Source: Gemmataceae bacterium
GTDB lineage: Bacteria > Planctomycetota > Planctomycetia > Gemmatales > Gemmataceae
NCBI GenBank assembly: GCA_009691845.1
Contig: SIAJ01000053.1
Span: 1 to 38,087, forward strand
Reading direction: 5' to 3'
DNA: 38,087 bases
In this document: positions 15,612 through 23,955 of the stretch, piece by piece
Layout of the letters: each line of letters starts with the position of its first letter
Numbering within the stretch: the stretch's first letter is position 1
Translations under genes and position numbers: made by a program
The notes under the pieces: model-generated
What the model saw: the letters and a program-made list of their open reading frames with translations, nothing else
Database searches by the model: none
Told to the model about the DNA's origin: nothing

Positions 15612-16180
15612 GCGTCACCTAGAGAATGCGACGAGTGCGAACAGTATTCCGACGAGACAAAGGCCTTGCTGGCCTTCACGGATTACCCGGCCATGTTACG
15701 CGATCGAGAAAATAAATTCTACAGGCGGCGTAAGGTTTGCTGGCTGAGTAAGTTAGGGAAATGATCAAAATACAGAAAAGTCCGACAGCACCGGTTATTC
15801 AGGCATGACGCAGGGTCAGATTTTGTGGCAGATTCTGCACAAACGAACCTCTGAAGCGTCGCGACTGAACCTTACGGGAGGTGAAGCCAGAACCTACTCC
15901 TCAATCCCTGCAAGGGTTTTTTGTGAAGACCGGGCCCTGCCTCCAGTGAGGCACTCCTCGCTCCATGCTGATGGCAGGGTTTTGCCCGCCACGACCGAAC
16001 CTTGCCGGGGCTGGCCACATGTCATGGAGGATGTCAACATGGTGATGGCTCAAGTTTGGACACGTGACTTTGGGGGCGTCTCCCCGCTAATCTCTTGGAT
16101 GCTCAGGGTACGCCTTTGAATGGTTGTGGGAGTTTGCCCACCGTGAAAAATGCAAGGATCGCAAATCGGTCTTTCGGCGG
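15612..16180. other. 569-base gap without a convincing gene
   Basis: This holds the leader of the surface-protein gene, with a possible -10 (TAGAAT, minus strand, near 15720) but no clear -35. A weak hairpin with T6 (CCCT / AGGG, 15906-15922) reads on the + strand. TGCCTC / GAGGCA (15938-15953) and CCCTGCC / GGCAGGG (15935-15979) share bases, so only one can form at a time. The 104-codon + frame at 15805-16119 has neither a ribosome binding site nor protein-like composition. Confidence 0.5.
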
Positions 16181-17527
16181 CTACTGGAGCGGAGCTTGAT
16201 TGATGAAGTAGCGCACAGCCAAGCCCACCCCGGCAACCACTCCAGCGGCAAGCAGAATGGAAACAAGGATCCAGGGCCAATTCACCTGTTCTTGCCGTCG
16301 CTTTCGGAGTTCGAAGAGACGTTGCTGAGTTTCCTTGGTGGACATCATCGCCGTTGGCAGTGTGTTGGACGACGGCTGTTCCTCTAATTCGATATCGTCG
16401 AATGGGTCTTCGCCGGCTGAGAGTGACACGCCCGCATCGGCCCGGCGTTTCGGAGCGGGACGCGCCGGCGCGCTCCAGTCCGCTTTCTTGCCGACTACAG
16501 CCGCAAGGTCTGTCGCCAATTCGCCGGCTTTCTGATAGCGCGACGTCGGATTCTTCTCGAGAAGCTTGTGTACGATCTGGGCAACCGCGTCCGGAATTGA
16601 ACCCCTTTTCGACTGGATTGCAACCGGGGAGTCGGTCCCGTGACGAACAATTTTCTCGATCGCGGTTCCACCCGAAAACGGCGGTTCGCCTGTAAGCAAA
16701 TAGTAGAACGTACAGCCGAGCGAATAGAGATCCGAGCGGCCATCCACGTTGTACTGGTTCTTCGCCTGCTCGGGCGAAACGTAATCTGGCGTGCCAAGGA
16801 CCGTGTTCGACACGCCCGTCCGGGCCTCGCCGACAACTCCCTCGCCGGCGGTGACCAAGGCCAGGCCGAAGTCTAGAATCTTGATCTGCGGACCTGTGGT
16901 CGTTTGCTGAACCAACAGATTCGATGGCTTCACATCGCGGTGGATCAGCCCCATTTCATGGGCATAGTCGAGACCCACAGCCGACTGTCGGATGTACTCG
17001 CAGGCTTGCTCGATCGGCAACGCGCCATGTTCTTTCACCAGCTGGGACAGATTCGGGCCGTCCACGTACTCCATCACCAAAAAGAAGCGGTCGCCGGCAT
17101 GGTTCGCGTCGTAGGCCGTCACGATGTTCGGATGGTTCAGCCTGGCAGCGGCTTTTACTTCCCTCTCGAACAACTCGCGCGCTTTGTCAGTCTTGGTCAA
17201 GTCCGGGGCGAGTAGCTTCAGGGCAACAAAGCGACCCATCGCCTGATGGACTGCCTTGTAAACCCGTCCCATCCCACCTCGACCGAGTTCTTCGAGTACG
17301 CGATATTGGCCGAGCAGGAATCCATCGGTTCGACCCGATAGTAACTTCTCCGCCTGGAACTTGGTGAGTCGTCCGGTTTCAACCAGATGACGCGCAACCA
17401 CCTTGGCACGATCTGTTTCGGGAAAGCCATCGAGCGCGCTTGCCAACTCCTCGCGGTCCATCAGGCCGCTGGCAAAAACGTTCTCGATAAAACCCAAAGC
17501 ATCCGCTCGGGTTGATTGCTCAATCAT
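16181..17527 (-). CDS. Membrane-anchored eukaryotic-type Ser/Thr protein kinase
   Basis: 448 residues. Residues 1-70 form the helical extension common before planctomycete kinase domains (HLVETGRLTKFQAEKLLSG). The kinase domain (about 75-335) has the glycine loop GRGGMG (82-87), the ATP-binding Lys in ALK (104), the catalytic loop HRDVKPSN (196-203), DFG (219-221), GTPDYVSPE (245-253) and DGRSDLYSLG (262-271), so all catalytic residues are present. A basic/acidic linker (about 350-415) leads to one membrane helix (418-440), leaving only a few residues outside, so no external sensor domain exists. AAGGATC precedes the ATG. The substrate is unknown. It is divergent from the DUF1549 gene, with a GTAG-headed repeat pair between. 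Confidence 0.93.
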   Translation of the reverse strand: MIEQSTRADALGFIENVFASGLMDREELASALDGFPETDRAKVVARHLVETGRLTKFQAEKLLSGRTDGFLLGQYRVLEELGRGGMGRVYKAVHQAMGRFVALKLLAPDLTKTDKARELFEREVKAAARLNHPNIVTAYDANHAGDRFFLVMEYVDGPNLSQLVKEHGALPIEQACEYIRQSAVGLDYAHEMGLIHRDVKPSNLLVQQTTTGPQIKILDFGLALVTAGEGVVGEARTGVSNTVLGTPDYVSPEQAKNQYNVDGRSDLYSLGCTFYYLLTGEPPFSGGTAIEKIVRHGTDSPVAIQSKRGSIPDAVAQIVHKLLEKNPTSRYQKAGELATDLAAVVGKKADWSAPARPAPKRRADAGVSLSAGEDPFDDIELEEQPSSNTLPTAMMSTKETQQRLFELRKRRQEQVNWPWILVSILLAAGVVAGVGLAVRYFINQAPLQ

Positions 17528-17563
17528 GATCCTTCACCTGGTCCCGAAATCTAGAACCCGAAA

Positions 17564-17651
17564 GTAGTCGGCACACTCCGTGTGCCGACCGTTGATCGCA
17601 CACCTTTTCCCATCTCCCTCAGACTGTCCGCACACAGAGTGTGCGGACTAC
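17564..17651. repeat. Second REP-like GTAG palindrome pair
   Basis: Left unit: GTAG (17564-17567) then stem TCGGCACAC / GTGTGCCGA with a TCC loop. Right unit, minus-strand orientation: GTAG then stem TCCGCACAC / GTGTGCGGA with a TCT loop (ending at 17651). The two stems differ by swapped C and G on both arms, so pairing is preserved. They are inverted to one another, 36 bases apart, upstream of the kinase gene. The rest of 17652-17939 is the leader of the DUF1549 gene, with no firm promoter. Confidence 0.75.
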
Positions 17652-17939
17652 TATGGATCAAGGAGCAGGGGGAACGGCTTCCTTACATACTCAGACGAAC
17701 GAGACGGTGGTTTTGGTTCCACCATCGACAGATCAGCGACTGAAATTCACCCAACTTTAGTGCATCCCTATTGCCCAGCTGCCTCGACTACCGAAATTTT
17801 TCTATCAATCCGCTCGCATAATCGCAAGGAATTGATTAGACTACTCTGATAGATTATTTTCCTCGCCAGGGCACGTCCTCGTGCCGTTTTCCCGGTTACT
17901 TGTCTCCTCCAGTCTGCCTGCCTCTTGTGAGGGCCTGCC

Positions 17940-20429
17940 ATGTTGTCTTCGCGTCATTTTCTTTCCGCCTTCATCGCTGCCTTGGCCGCGCTGCCAGTAC
18001 TTTCTTCACCGCCCAGCGATCCAAAAGAACGCGAAAAGGTCGTCGGCCAGCCAGCCTCGATTGAGGTACTCCCTGCAGCCGTAATGCTCGATGGACCACG
18101 TGCTTATCAGCAACTGGTCGTCACCGGTAAGTATGCCGATGGTACAATTCGCGACCTGACTCCGTTCGCGGGCATCGTGGCCGACGCGACCGACCTGGTC
18201 GAAGTCGCGGACGGTTACGCTCGCGGCAAAAAAAACGGCACCTCGCAACTTACGATCGCCGTTGGTGGCAAGTCGGCCAAGGTCCCCGTCGTTGTCACGA
18301 AGTTCGACGAACCTCGTCCCACCAGTTTTCGCCACGATGTGATCGCGGCACTCAATGTTGGTGGCTGCAATGCCGGCGCTTGCCACGGTACTCCGAGCGG
18401 AAAAAACGGTTTCAAACTCAGCCTTCGGGGTAATGATCCTGCTCAGGATTACCTGCAACTCACTCGCGATGTTTGGGGACGCCGTACGGATAAACACGAC
18501 GCCACCGCCAGCCTTTTACTGCAGAAGAGCCTCGGACGAGTTCCACACGAAGGTGGTGCCCGCTTCGGTGCCGACACCGTTGCGGCACAGGCGATTTCGA
18601 CCTGGGTTTCGCAAGGCTCGGTCGACGATCCCAAGGAACTATCAATCATCACCAAGGTCGATGTTCTGCCCGGTGCACGTGTCCTGAAGTCCCCGTCGCG
18701 TTGGCAGCAACTTTCGGTGATGGCCACATTCTCGGATGGGGCCGTCCGCGATGTGACCCGACTAACGGTATTTACTTCGAGCGACCCGGCCACGGCCGAG
18801 ATCTCGCCGAATGGCTTGGTCGAGTTCAAGCAGGCCGGCGAAGTGGCCGTGCTCTGCCGTTATCTCGAAGAACTGCGTTCCGTTCGCATCACCTACCTCG
18901 AACCGCGAGTAGGCTTTGCCTGGAGCAACCCGCCCGAAGTGAACTATGTCGATCATCACGTGTTCAACAAACTCAAGTTGATGACGATCTTACCGAGCGA
19001 TATCTGCACGGACGCCGAGTTCATCCGTCGTGCCTATCTCGACCTGTGTGGCTTGCTGCCGACCGGCGACGAAGCCACCAAATTTCTCGCGGACAAGGCC
19101 GCGGACAAGCGAGCCAAGTTGATCGACTCGCTGCTCGAACGACCCGAGTATGGCGACTTCTGGGCTCTCAAGTGGTCGGACGTGTTCCGCTCCAACCGCA
19201 AGACCATTCAGGTGAAAGGCATTCACGCCTTCCAACTCTGGTTGCGGAATCATGTCGCCAATAACACCCCGGTCGATCGCGTGATTCATGAACTGTTGAC
19301 CTCGAACGGCAGCACGTTCTCGAATCCGCCCGCAAACTACTTCCGCATCGCCAAGGATCCGACCAACCTGGCCGAGACGACCGCTCAATTGTTCTTCGGC
19401 GTGCGCATGCAGTGTGCCAAGTGCCACAACCATCCGTTTGAGAGCATCACCCAGGACGATTACTACAGCACGGCCGCCTGGTTTGCCCGCGTGAAGACCA
19501 AAAAGGATGTCGAGACCGCAAGTAAGAACCCGGCAACAATCGGCGCGGAAGTCGTGTATTCCGGCCGCGAAGGCGAAATCACCCAACCGCGATCTCTCAA
19601 GCAGATGGCACCGAAGTTCCTGAAGGGTGCCACGCCGACGATCAACCCTGGGCAAGATCGCCGGGAAGTCTTCGCCGACTGGCTGACCGGCCCGACCAAC
19701 CCGTATTTTTCGAAGTCGCTGGTGAACCGCGTTTGGTATCACCTGATGGGCAAGGGCATCGTCGATCCCGTGGACGACTTCCGCGACTCGAATCCGCCGA
19801 GCAACGACGATCTCCTCGACGGCCTCGCCAAGGATTTCGCGACCAAGAAGTTCGACCTGAAGCACCTGGTCCGCACGATCATGAACTCGCGGACCTATCA
19901 GCTCAGCGCTCAGCCGAACGACACGAACAAGGACGATTCCAAGTATTTCTCGCACTCGGTGACGAAACTGCTTTCGGCCGAAGTGCTGCTAGACGCCCTT
20001 TGCGACACGACGGCCGTGCCGGAGAAGTTCGCTGGCTTGCCGCTGGGCACGCGTGCGATTCAGCTTCCCGACGGCGAAGTGAATCATCCGTTCCTGAAGA
20101 CCTTCGGCCAACCTGCCCGAGAACTGGCCTGCGAGTGCGAACGCGAAAGCGACAGCAATCTAGCACAGGCCTTGCAACTCATCAACGGTCCGACAATCAA
20201 CGACAAGCTCAGGAACCCGGCCAACCGCCTGGGCAAGTTGCTCACGGACAAGAAGAGCGAAATCGAAATCCTCGACGCGTTGTACCTGGCAGCCTTATCG
20301 CGACCCGCCACCGACTCGGAACGAGTCCCCGCCCTCTCGCATGTGGCCAAGGGTATGGATAAACGCAAAGCGTGGGAAGACGTCCTCTGGGCGATCATGA
20401 ACACGCGCGAGTTCTTGTTTAGGCATTGA
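17940..20429 (+). CDS. Exported cytochrome-like DUF1549/DUF1553 protein with Ig-like domains
   Basis: 829 residues with an N-terminal signal peptide (LSAFIAALAALPVLS). Two Big-2-like domains (about 38-120, 235-315; VTGKYADGTIRDLTPFA, VMATFSDGAVRDVTRL) surround a region with CNAGACHG (143-150). The DUF1549 part follows (about 330-545; DAEFIRRAYLDLCGLLPTGDE, CAKCHNHPFE with a CxxCH at 492-496), then DUF1553 (about 580-829; NPYFSKSLVNRVWYHLMGKGIVDPVDDFR, SRTYQLSAQPN). CxxCH suggests covalent haem, as in the planctomycete PSCyt2/PSD1 proteins; the real function of the family is unsettled. GAGGG stands six bases before the ATG. These proteins usually pair with DUF1501 proteins; one lies about 0.9 kb downstream. 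Confidence 0.93.
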   Translation: MLSSRHFLSAFIAALAALPVLSSPPSDPKEREKVVGQPASIEVLPAAVMLDGPRAYQQLVVTGKYADGTIRDLTPFAGIVADATDLVEVADGYARGKKNGTSQLTIAVGGKSAKVPVVVTKFDEPRPTSFRHDVIAALNVGGCNAGACHGTPSGKNGFKLSLRGNDPAQDYLQLTRDVWGRRTDKHDATASLLLQKSLGRVPHEGGARFGADTVAAQAISTWVSQGSVDDPKELSIITKVDVLPGARVLKSPSRWQQLSVMATFSDGAVRDVTRLTVFTSSDPATAEISPNGLVEFKQAGEVAVLCRYLEELRSVRITYLEPRVGFAWSNPPEVNYVDHHVFNKLKLMTILPSDICTDAEFIRRAYLDLCGLLPTGDEATKFLADKAADKRAKLIDSLLERPEYGDFWALKWSDVFRSNRKTIQVKGIHAFQLWLRNHVANNTPVDRVIHELLTSNGSTFSNPPANYFRIAKDPTNLAETTAQLFFGVRMQCAKCHNHPFESITQDDYYSTAAWFARVKTKKDVETASKNPATIGAEVVYSGREGEITQPRSLKQMAPKFLKGATPTINPGQDRREVFADWLTGPTNPYFSKSLVNRVWYHLMGKGIVDPVDDFRDSNPPSNDDLLDGLAKDFATKKFDLKHLVRTIMNSRTYQLSAQPNDTNKDDSKYFSHSVTKLLSAEVLLDALCDTTAVPEKFAGLPLGTRAIQLPDGEVNHPFLKTFGQPARELACECERESDSNLAQALQLINGPTINDKLRNPANRLGKLLTDKKSEIEILDALYLAALSRPATDSERVPALSHVAKGMDKRKAWEDVLWAIMNTREFLFRH

Positions 20430-20460
20430 TCGATGTTGAAGGAGACGCGAAGTTTCAGAA

Positions 20461-20488
20461 GCCGGCACACACGTGTGCCGGCTTTTTT
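20461..20488 (+). terminator. Intrinsic terminator of the DUF1549/DUF1553 gene
   Basis: A 9-bp stem GCCGGCACA / TGTGCCGGC with a 4-base loop is followed directly by six T residues, 31 bases after the stop codon. The stem core resembles the GTAG-headed palindromes (CGGCACA) but lacks the head. Confidence 0.9.
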
Positions 20489-20524
20489 GCGTTTGAATCA
20501 CGTGGCTTTGTAAGAGAGCCCCGT

Positions 20525-20598
20525 CCTGCAACGAAACCCTGGCAGTCTGAAATGAATCGTTTGATTCTGCAATGAATCGGTATAGCTGCAACTCGCCT
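20525..20598. repeat. Four direct repeats with about 20-bp spacing upstream of a lipoprotein gene
   Basis: TCTGAAATGAATCG (20546-20559) and TCTGCAATGAATCG (20566-20579) are exact but for one base and start 20 bp apart. Weaker copies flank them in phase: CCTGCAACGAAACC at 20525 and GCTGCAACTCGCCT at 20585. Spacing near two helical turns places all copies on one face of DNA, as for a multimeric regulator. Confidence 0.5.
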
Positions 20599-20654
20599 TG
20601 TCGGATGGGCAGACGAATGTTATTTCCCGTTCGGATCTTACTAAGGGATGCGCG

Positions 20655-20861
20655 ATGAGACTGGCCCTCTTTTGTGCCGCGCTAGTGGTTGCGGGGTGCG
20701 CGACTGCTCCGAAGCCAACAGCCGGGCTGGTCGCAGGGGACGGGGCTCCCGGCAACGCACTTGCGTCTCTTGCGACGAACAAGTTTACCAACTGGGGCAT
20801 CTCCCCACGGTTTGATTATCCGGCCCCGAACGAAACCGAATTTGCTACAGCAAGTCCTTGA
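20655..20861 (+). CDS. Small lipoprotein of unknown function
   Basis: 68 residues: a short basic start (MRLALFC), hydrophobic core and lipobox VVAGC, with Cys at residue 15 as the lipidation site. The mature chain is about 54 residues, low in structure at first (ATAPKPTAGLVAGDGAPGN) and with no known domain. The ATG at 20655 is chosen because AAGGG lies just before it and the signal starts there; an in-frame ATG at 20598 would add 19 polar residues. Four phased direct repeats lie upstream. Its role is unknown. Confidence 0.6.
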   Translation: MRLALFCAALVVAGCATAPKPTAGLVAGDGAPGNALASLATNKFTNWGISPRFDYPAPNETEFATASP

Positions 20862-20951
20862 TCGTAACCCCCCAGCGCATCGGCTAACTTCTCTTGATCC
20901 GAAGGCCGGGGTCATCGGCTCCTTGAGGGTCATGCCGAGACTACCCCACGC

Positions 20952-21161
20952 CTACGCATCCATCGTCAGCACGTCGGCCGCAAATAGCATCGCGGCGCGG
21001 ATGTGTTCTGGCTTGAGATGAGGGTATTCGGCCTGCGTTGTACCTGCACCCAGGGCTTTCAGAACAAGGTCAACCGTCAACCGCGTGCCTTTGAAGACGG
21101 GTTTGCCAAGCATGACGTCGCTGCGCTCTTCGATGTAGTTTTCCCATTGGAATTTGGCCAT
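20952..21161 (-). CDS. DUF433 protein (antitoxin-like)
   Basis: 69 residues matching DUF433 (PF04255): the family core is VMLGKPVFKGTRLTVDLVLKALGAGTTQAEYPHLKPEHIRAAMLFAADVL. DUF433 proteins are small winged-helix-like proteins usually encoded with a PIN-like DUF5615 toxin. Here no toxin frame follows on the minus strand before the lipoprotein gene on the other strand, so it appears orphaned. It is divergent from the DUF1501 gene, sharing a 157-base promoter region. DNA binding and regulation of a neighbour are possible but unproven. Confidence 0.85.
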   Translation of the reverse strand: MAKFQWENYIEERSDVMLGKPVFKGTRLTVDLVLKALGAGTTQAEYPHLKPEHIRAAMLFAADVLTMDA

Positions 21162-21248
21162 AACGCAAACTCCCGCTCTGCTTGATTCGAAGCCGATTCG
21201 CTCATTTTACACCGATACCTTATTTGCGATTCAGTTGCCCCCCCCTTT

Positions 21249-21278
21249 TTGACTTGGCCCCGCGCCTCATAGTACAAT
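21249..21278 (+). promoter_or_regulatory. Sigma-70-type promoter of the DUF1501 gene
   Basis: TTGACT (21249-21254) and TACAAT (21273-21278), each one mismatch from consensus, with an 18-base spacer. The predicted start near 21285 leaves a leader of about 35 bases before the ATG at 21319. Confidence 0.65.
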
Positions 21279-21318
21279 CAACCACCTGACTTCACTACTG
21301 CATCAAACAGAGGCTGAG

Positions 21319-22755
21319 ATGGCCGGCACTGGGCCGCATTCCCGAACTTCTTGCTCGGGGCCGCTCGATCGCCGGGCCTGGCTCAAGTTGGGTGGGCTGA
21401 GTCTCGGTGCCCTGGTCCCTGGGCTCGATCCGTCGCTCGCACGCTTGTTCGCTGCCGAAGGCAACGCCCCACGTGGTGGTGCGGATCGGGACTTCTCGGT
21501 CATCCTGTTCTGGGCGAATGGCGGACCAAGCCATCTCGACACGTTCGATCTGAAACCAGAAGCACCAGCCGAGATTCGCGGCCCGTTTCGTCCCATTCGC
21601 ACGCGCGTCCCCGGCCTCCACATCACCGAACTGTTGCCGACCTTGGCGGGGCTGGCGGACAAGTTCACGCTCGTGCGCAGCTTGCATCATCAGCGAGCCG
21701 AGCATTCCGGCGGCACCCATCGCTTCCTCACCGGCTATCCATCATTGGCCGCGAACCTCAAGGAATCTGAGTATCCGGACATCGGCGCAATCGTCGCCAA
21801 GCAACTCGAAGGGCGCACGAGCGACGTGCCCTCATTTGTCGCCAACACGAAGTTCTACGGTGCCGGGCCAGGCTATCTGGGCCCGGGCTACTTACCGTTC
21901 ATGCCCAGCCCCAATCCGATCACCGCGAGCGGCGAAAACGAATACGATCCCGTGCCACTGTATCTCACCGAAGCGAGCCAAAAGAATCTCTCTCTCACTC
22001 CCGATGGCTCCGTGACGATCCAGCGTCGCTTCGATCTGTTGCAATCACTCGATGCGCTGCCGCGGGCACTCGATCAGCCTGGAGCGTTGTCGACGTTCGA
22101 TCAACACCAACGCCGGGCGGTCGAGTTGCTGGCCGGTCGCCGCACGCGCGAGGCGTTCGACCTTGGTCGCGAAGCGATCCGGACGCGCGATCGCTACGGC
22201 AACACGCACTGGGGCAAGACGCTCCTGACCGCGCGACGGCTGGTCGAGGCGGGGGTTCGCTTCGTCCAGTGCCAGGCCGAGTTTCGTCTGCGTCCCGAGA
22301 CGGGCGTGACCAGCAATTGGGACGATCACTCCGTCAACTCGCACATCTTCAAGGCCTACGAGGAGAAGCTGCCCTCTTTCGATCAGTCGGTCTCGGCACT
22401 GATCGAAGACCTAAGCCAGCGTGGGCTCGATCGGCACGTGCTGTTCATCTTCTGTGGCGAGTTCGGCCGCACGCCGCGGATCGCGTATCAAGACGCCAGC
22501 CGCCGTCCCGGCCGCGACCATTGGCCACGTGCGATGAGCGTCTTCCTGGCGGGAGGCGGACTGAAGATGGGCCAGGTCATCGGTGCGACAAACCCTCGGG
22601 GTGAAGAGCCCTCGAAACGCGGCATGAACAGCAACTGCCTGCTAGCAACAATCTACCATCGCTTCGGCATCAACCCGAATCATCTTTTGCACGACCGTGC
22701 GGGCCGGCCGATCACCATCCTGCAAGAAGGCGAGCCGATTGCGGAGTTGCTTTAG
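21319..22755 (+). CDS. Exported DUF1501 protein
   Basis: 478 residues. The N-terminus has a twin-arginine-like motif (LDRRAWLKLGGLSLGALVPG, RR at 18-19), suggesting folded export. The body matches DUF1501, an alkaline-phosphatase/sulfatase-fold family: VILFWANGGPSHLDTFDLKP (metal-site Gly/Ser/His/Asp region), LVRSLHHQRAEHSGGTHRFLTG, NWDDHSVNSHIF, FIFCGEFGRTPRI and GRDHWPRAMSVFLAGGGL. These His/Asp residues are where metal ligands sit in related folds. Partner to the DUF1549/DUF1553 protein at 17940 in planctomycete genomes. It has its own promoter and a short gap to a degenerate region downstream. Substrate unknown. Confidence 0.93.
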   Translation: MAGTGPHSRTSCSGPLDRRAWLKLGGLSLGALVPGLDPSLARLFAAEGNAPRGGADRDFSVILFWANGGPSHLDTFDLKPEAPAEIRGPFRPIRTRVPGLHITELLPTLAGLADKFTLVRSLHHQRAEHSGGTHRFLTGYPSLAANLKESEYPDIGAIVAKQLEGRTSDVPSFVANTKFYGAGPGYLGPGYLPFMPSPNPITASGENEYDPVPLYLTEASQKNLSLTPDGSVTIQRRFDLLQSLDALPRALDQPGALSTFDQHQRRAVELLAGRRTREAFDLGREAIRTRDRYGNTHWGKTLLTARRLVEAGVRFVQCQAEFRLRPETGVTSNWDDHSVNSHIFKAYEEKLPSFDQSVSALIEDLSQRGLDRHVLFIFCGEFGRTPRIAYQDASRRPGRDHWPRAMSVFLAGGGLKMGQVIGATNPRGEEPSKRGMNSNCLLATIYHRFGINPNHLLHDRAGRPITILQEGEPIAELL

Positions 22756-22797
22756 AGTCAAGTGGACTGCGGGCGGAGCGAAAAGCTGGACATCGTA

Positions 22798-23014
22798 GAT
22801 TTCACATGGCCCATCTGGCGACCCCGGCCTTGGCCGAGCGGTCGCCGACCACGAACAAGCACAAGGCTTGCGGCGATTGAAGGACACAAATCACGTATCG
22901 TGGGCGGTGGATTCGTTGCGCAAACGCAGTGCGTTGTTGCACGAAGGCCTGGCCAGCATTCGTGAAGCGGCGACGGCGGAACACCGGCTTCAAGCCGGCA
23001 AAAACAAGCGGTGA
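22798..23014 (+). pseudogene. Possible gene remnant between the DUF1501 and alkylation-repair genes
   Basis: A frame open from a TAG near 22797 to a TGA at 23012-23014 encodes a helical, protein-like C-terminus (HVSWAVDSLRKRSALLHEGL, REAATAEHRLQAGKNKR). It has no ATG and no ribosome binding site. An ATG-started frame at 22807 overlaps it in another phase and stops after about 24 codons, compatible with a frameshift. I do not recognise the family. Otherwise 22756-23094 shows nothing. Confidence 0.3.
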
Positions 23015-23094
23015 ATCATGGTTGGCTATTCCTCAACCGTGGTTCCAAAAAAACAATGGGTGTCCAGTCACCCCGACTTTCCCCTACATGTCGG

Positions 23095-23840
23095 TCATTT
23101 CCCACCCGCCTTGCGACGCTGTACCTCGAGTCGCCGCAGCGATGCCGGGCTGTTCAGTTCACTAAGAGTGGTCTTGCCGATCCAGCGTGAGGTGGAATCC
23201 GTCGAGTCAACAAGTCGTTGGGCCGCCTCTCTTGCAACTGAATTCAGCATCGGATTTCGAGCGGCAATCCCGCGGAGAGCCCAAACCACTGCTTTCTTGA
23301 CGAAGTTCCTGCCATCGGTTGCAGCATGTTCGATGAGCGGGAGACATTCGACAAACGGCTCGTCCTCCGCCTTCTTGTCGTGCAAGGCGACGCTTGCCAA
23401 CAACGCGAACGCAGCCCGCTTCTCGAACTCCGGTTTTCGCTTCGACCACGAGCGAATCTTATTCCAGGCGTGAGGCGTGCGATCGAACAGATGAAAGCAC
23501 GCCGTATCACAGATGGCCCAGTTGTCGAAGTCTTTCGCCCAGCGATCCATCTGGCGGGAGTCACCTTGGCGGGCTCATCGATCATCGCCGCCAACATGCG
23601 GGCTTCGTACCAACCGGCCTGCCACAATCCTTCAGCGAGTTCATGATTCCGGCCAAGTTGCTTGCCCAACACACGCATCCTGGCCATCGACACGCCGAAG
23701 ACTTTCTCCGTGCTGATCGCGAATCGCTTCAGGTTGTCGCGGTCCCGCTGGGCGCTGTTTTTCTCCAGCCACTCGAGAGCGACTTGCACCTGTTGCGAGA
23801 TCGGAATGGATTCAGATGGTTCGCGCTTCTTCGGAGGCAT
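23095..23840 (-). pseudogene. DNA alkylation repair protein (AlkD-like HEAT-repeat), split by a 1-base frameshift
   Basis: The 5' part (23840 to about 23552) encodes MPPKKREPSESIPISQQVQV…FGVSMARMRVLGKQLGRNHELAEGLWQAGWYEARMLAAMIDEPAKVTPA. The 3' part, in the next frame, continues MDRWAKDFDNWAICDTACFHLFDRTPHAWNKIRSWS…FEKRAAFALLASVALHDKKAEDEPF to the stop at 23095. Joined, they form one AlkD-type protein of about 248 residues, the family's usual size. AlkD excises bulky or cationic alkylated bases using HEAT repeats. Family members read VTPAQMDRW; here a single base is missing between CCCGCC and AGATGG near 23550, and the span is 746 bases, one short of a multiple of three. All flanking motifs are intact, so the lesion is recent or a sequencing error. 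Confidence 0.85.
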
Positions 23841-23955
23841 GCGAGTTCTCCGCACGAGGTTAGTGAGGGTCGAGCTAGCCGGATCCGAACCACAAGAAAG
23901 GAATGATCGTCTGCATGACGTTGCCTTTTCAAGGATGAATTGGGTCGGGCAATCA

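Noticed and set aside
15805..16119. 104-codon + strand frame in the gap before the kinase gene
   Set aside because: No ribosome binding site, irregular composition and hairpins inside; not supported as a gene.
18990..19955. 321-codon minus frame opposite the DUF1549/DUF1553 gene
   Set aside because: The + strand protein has well-conserved motifs throughout; this is a shadow.
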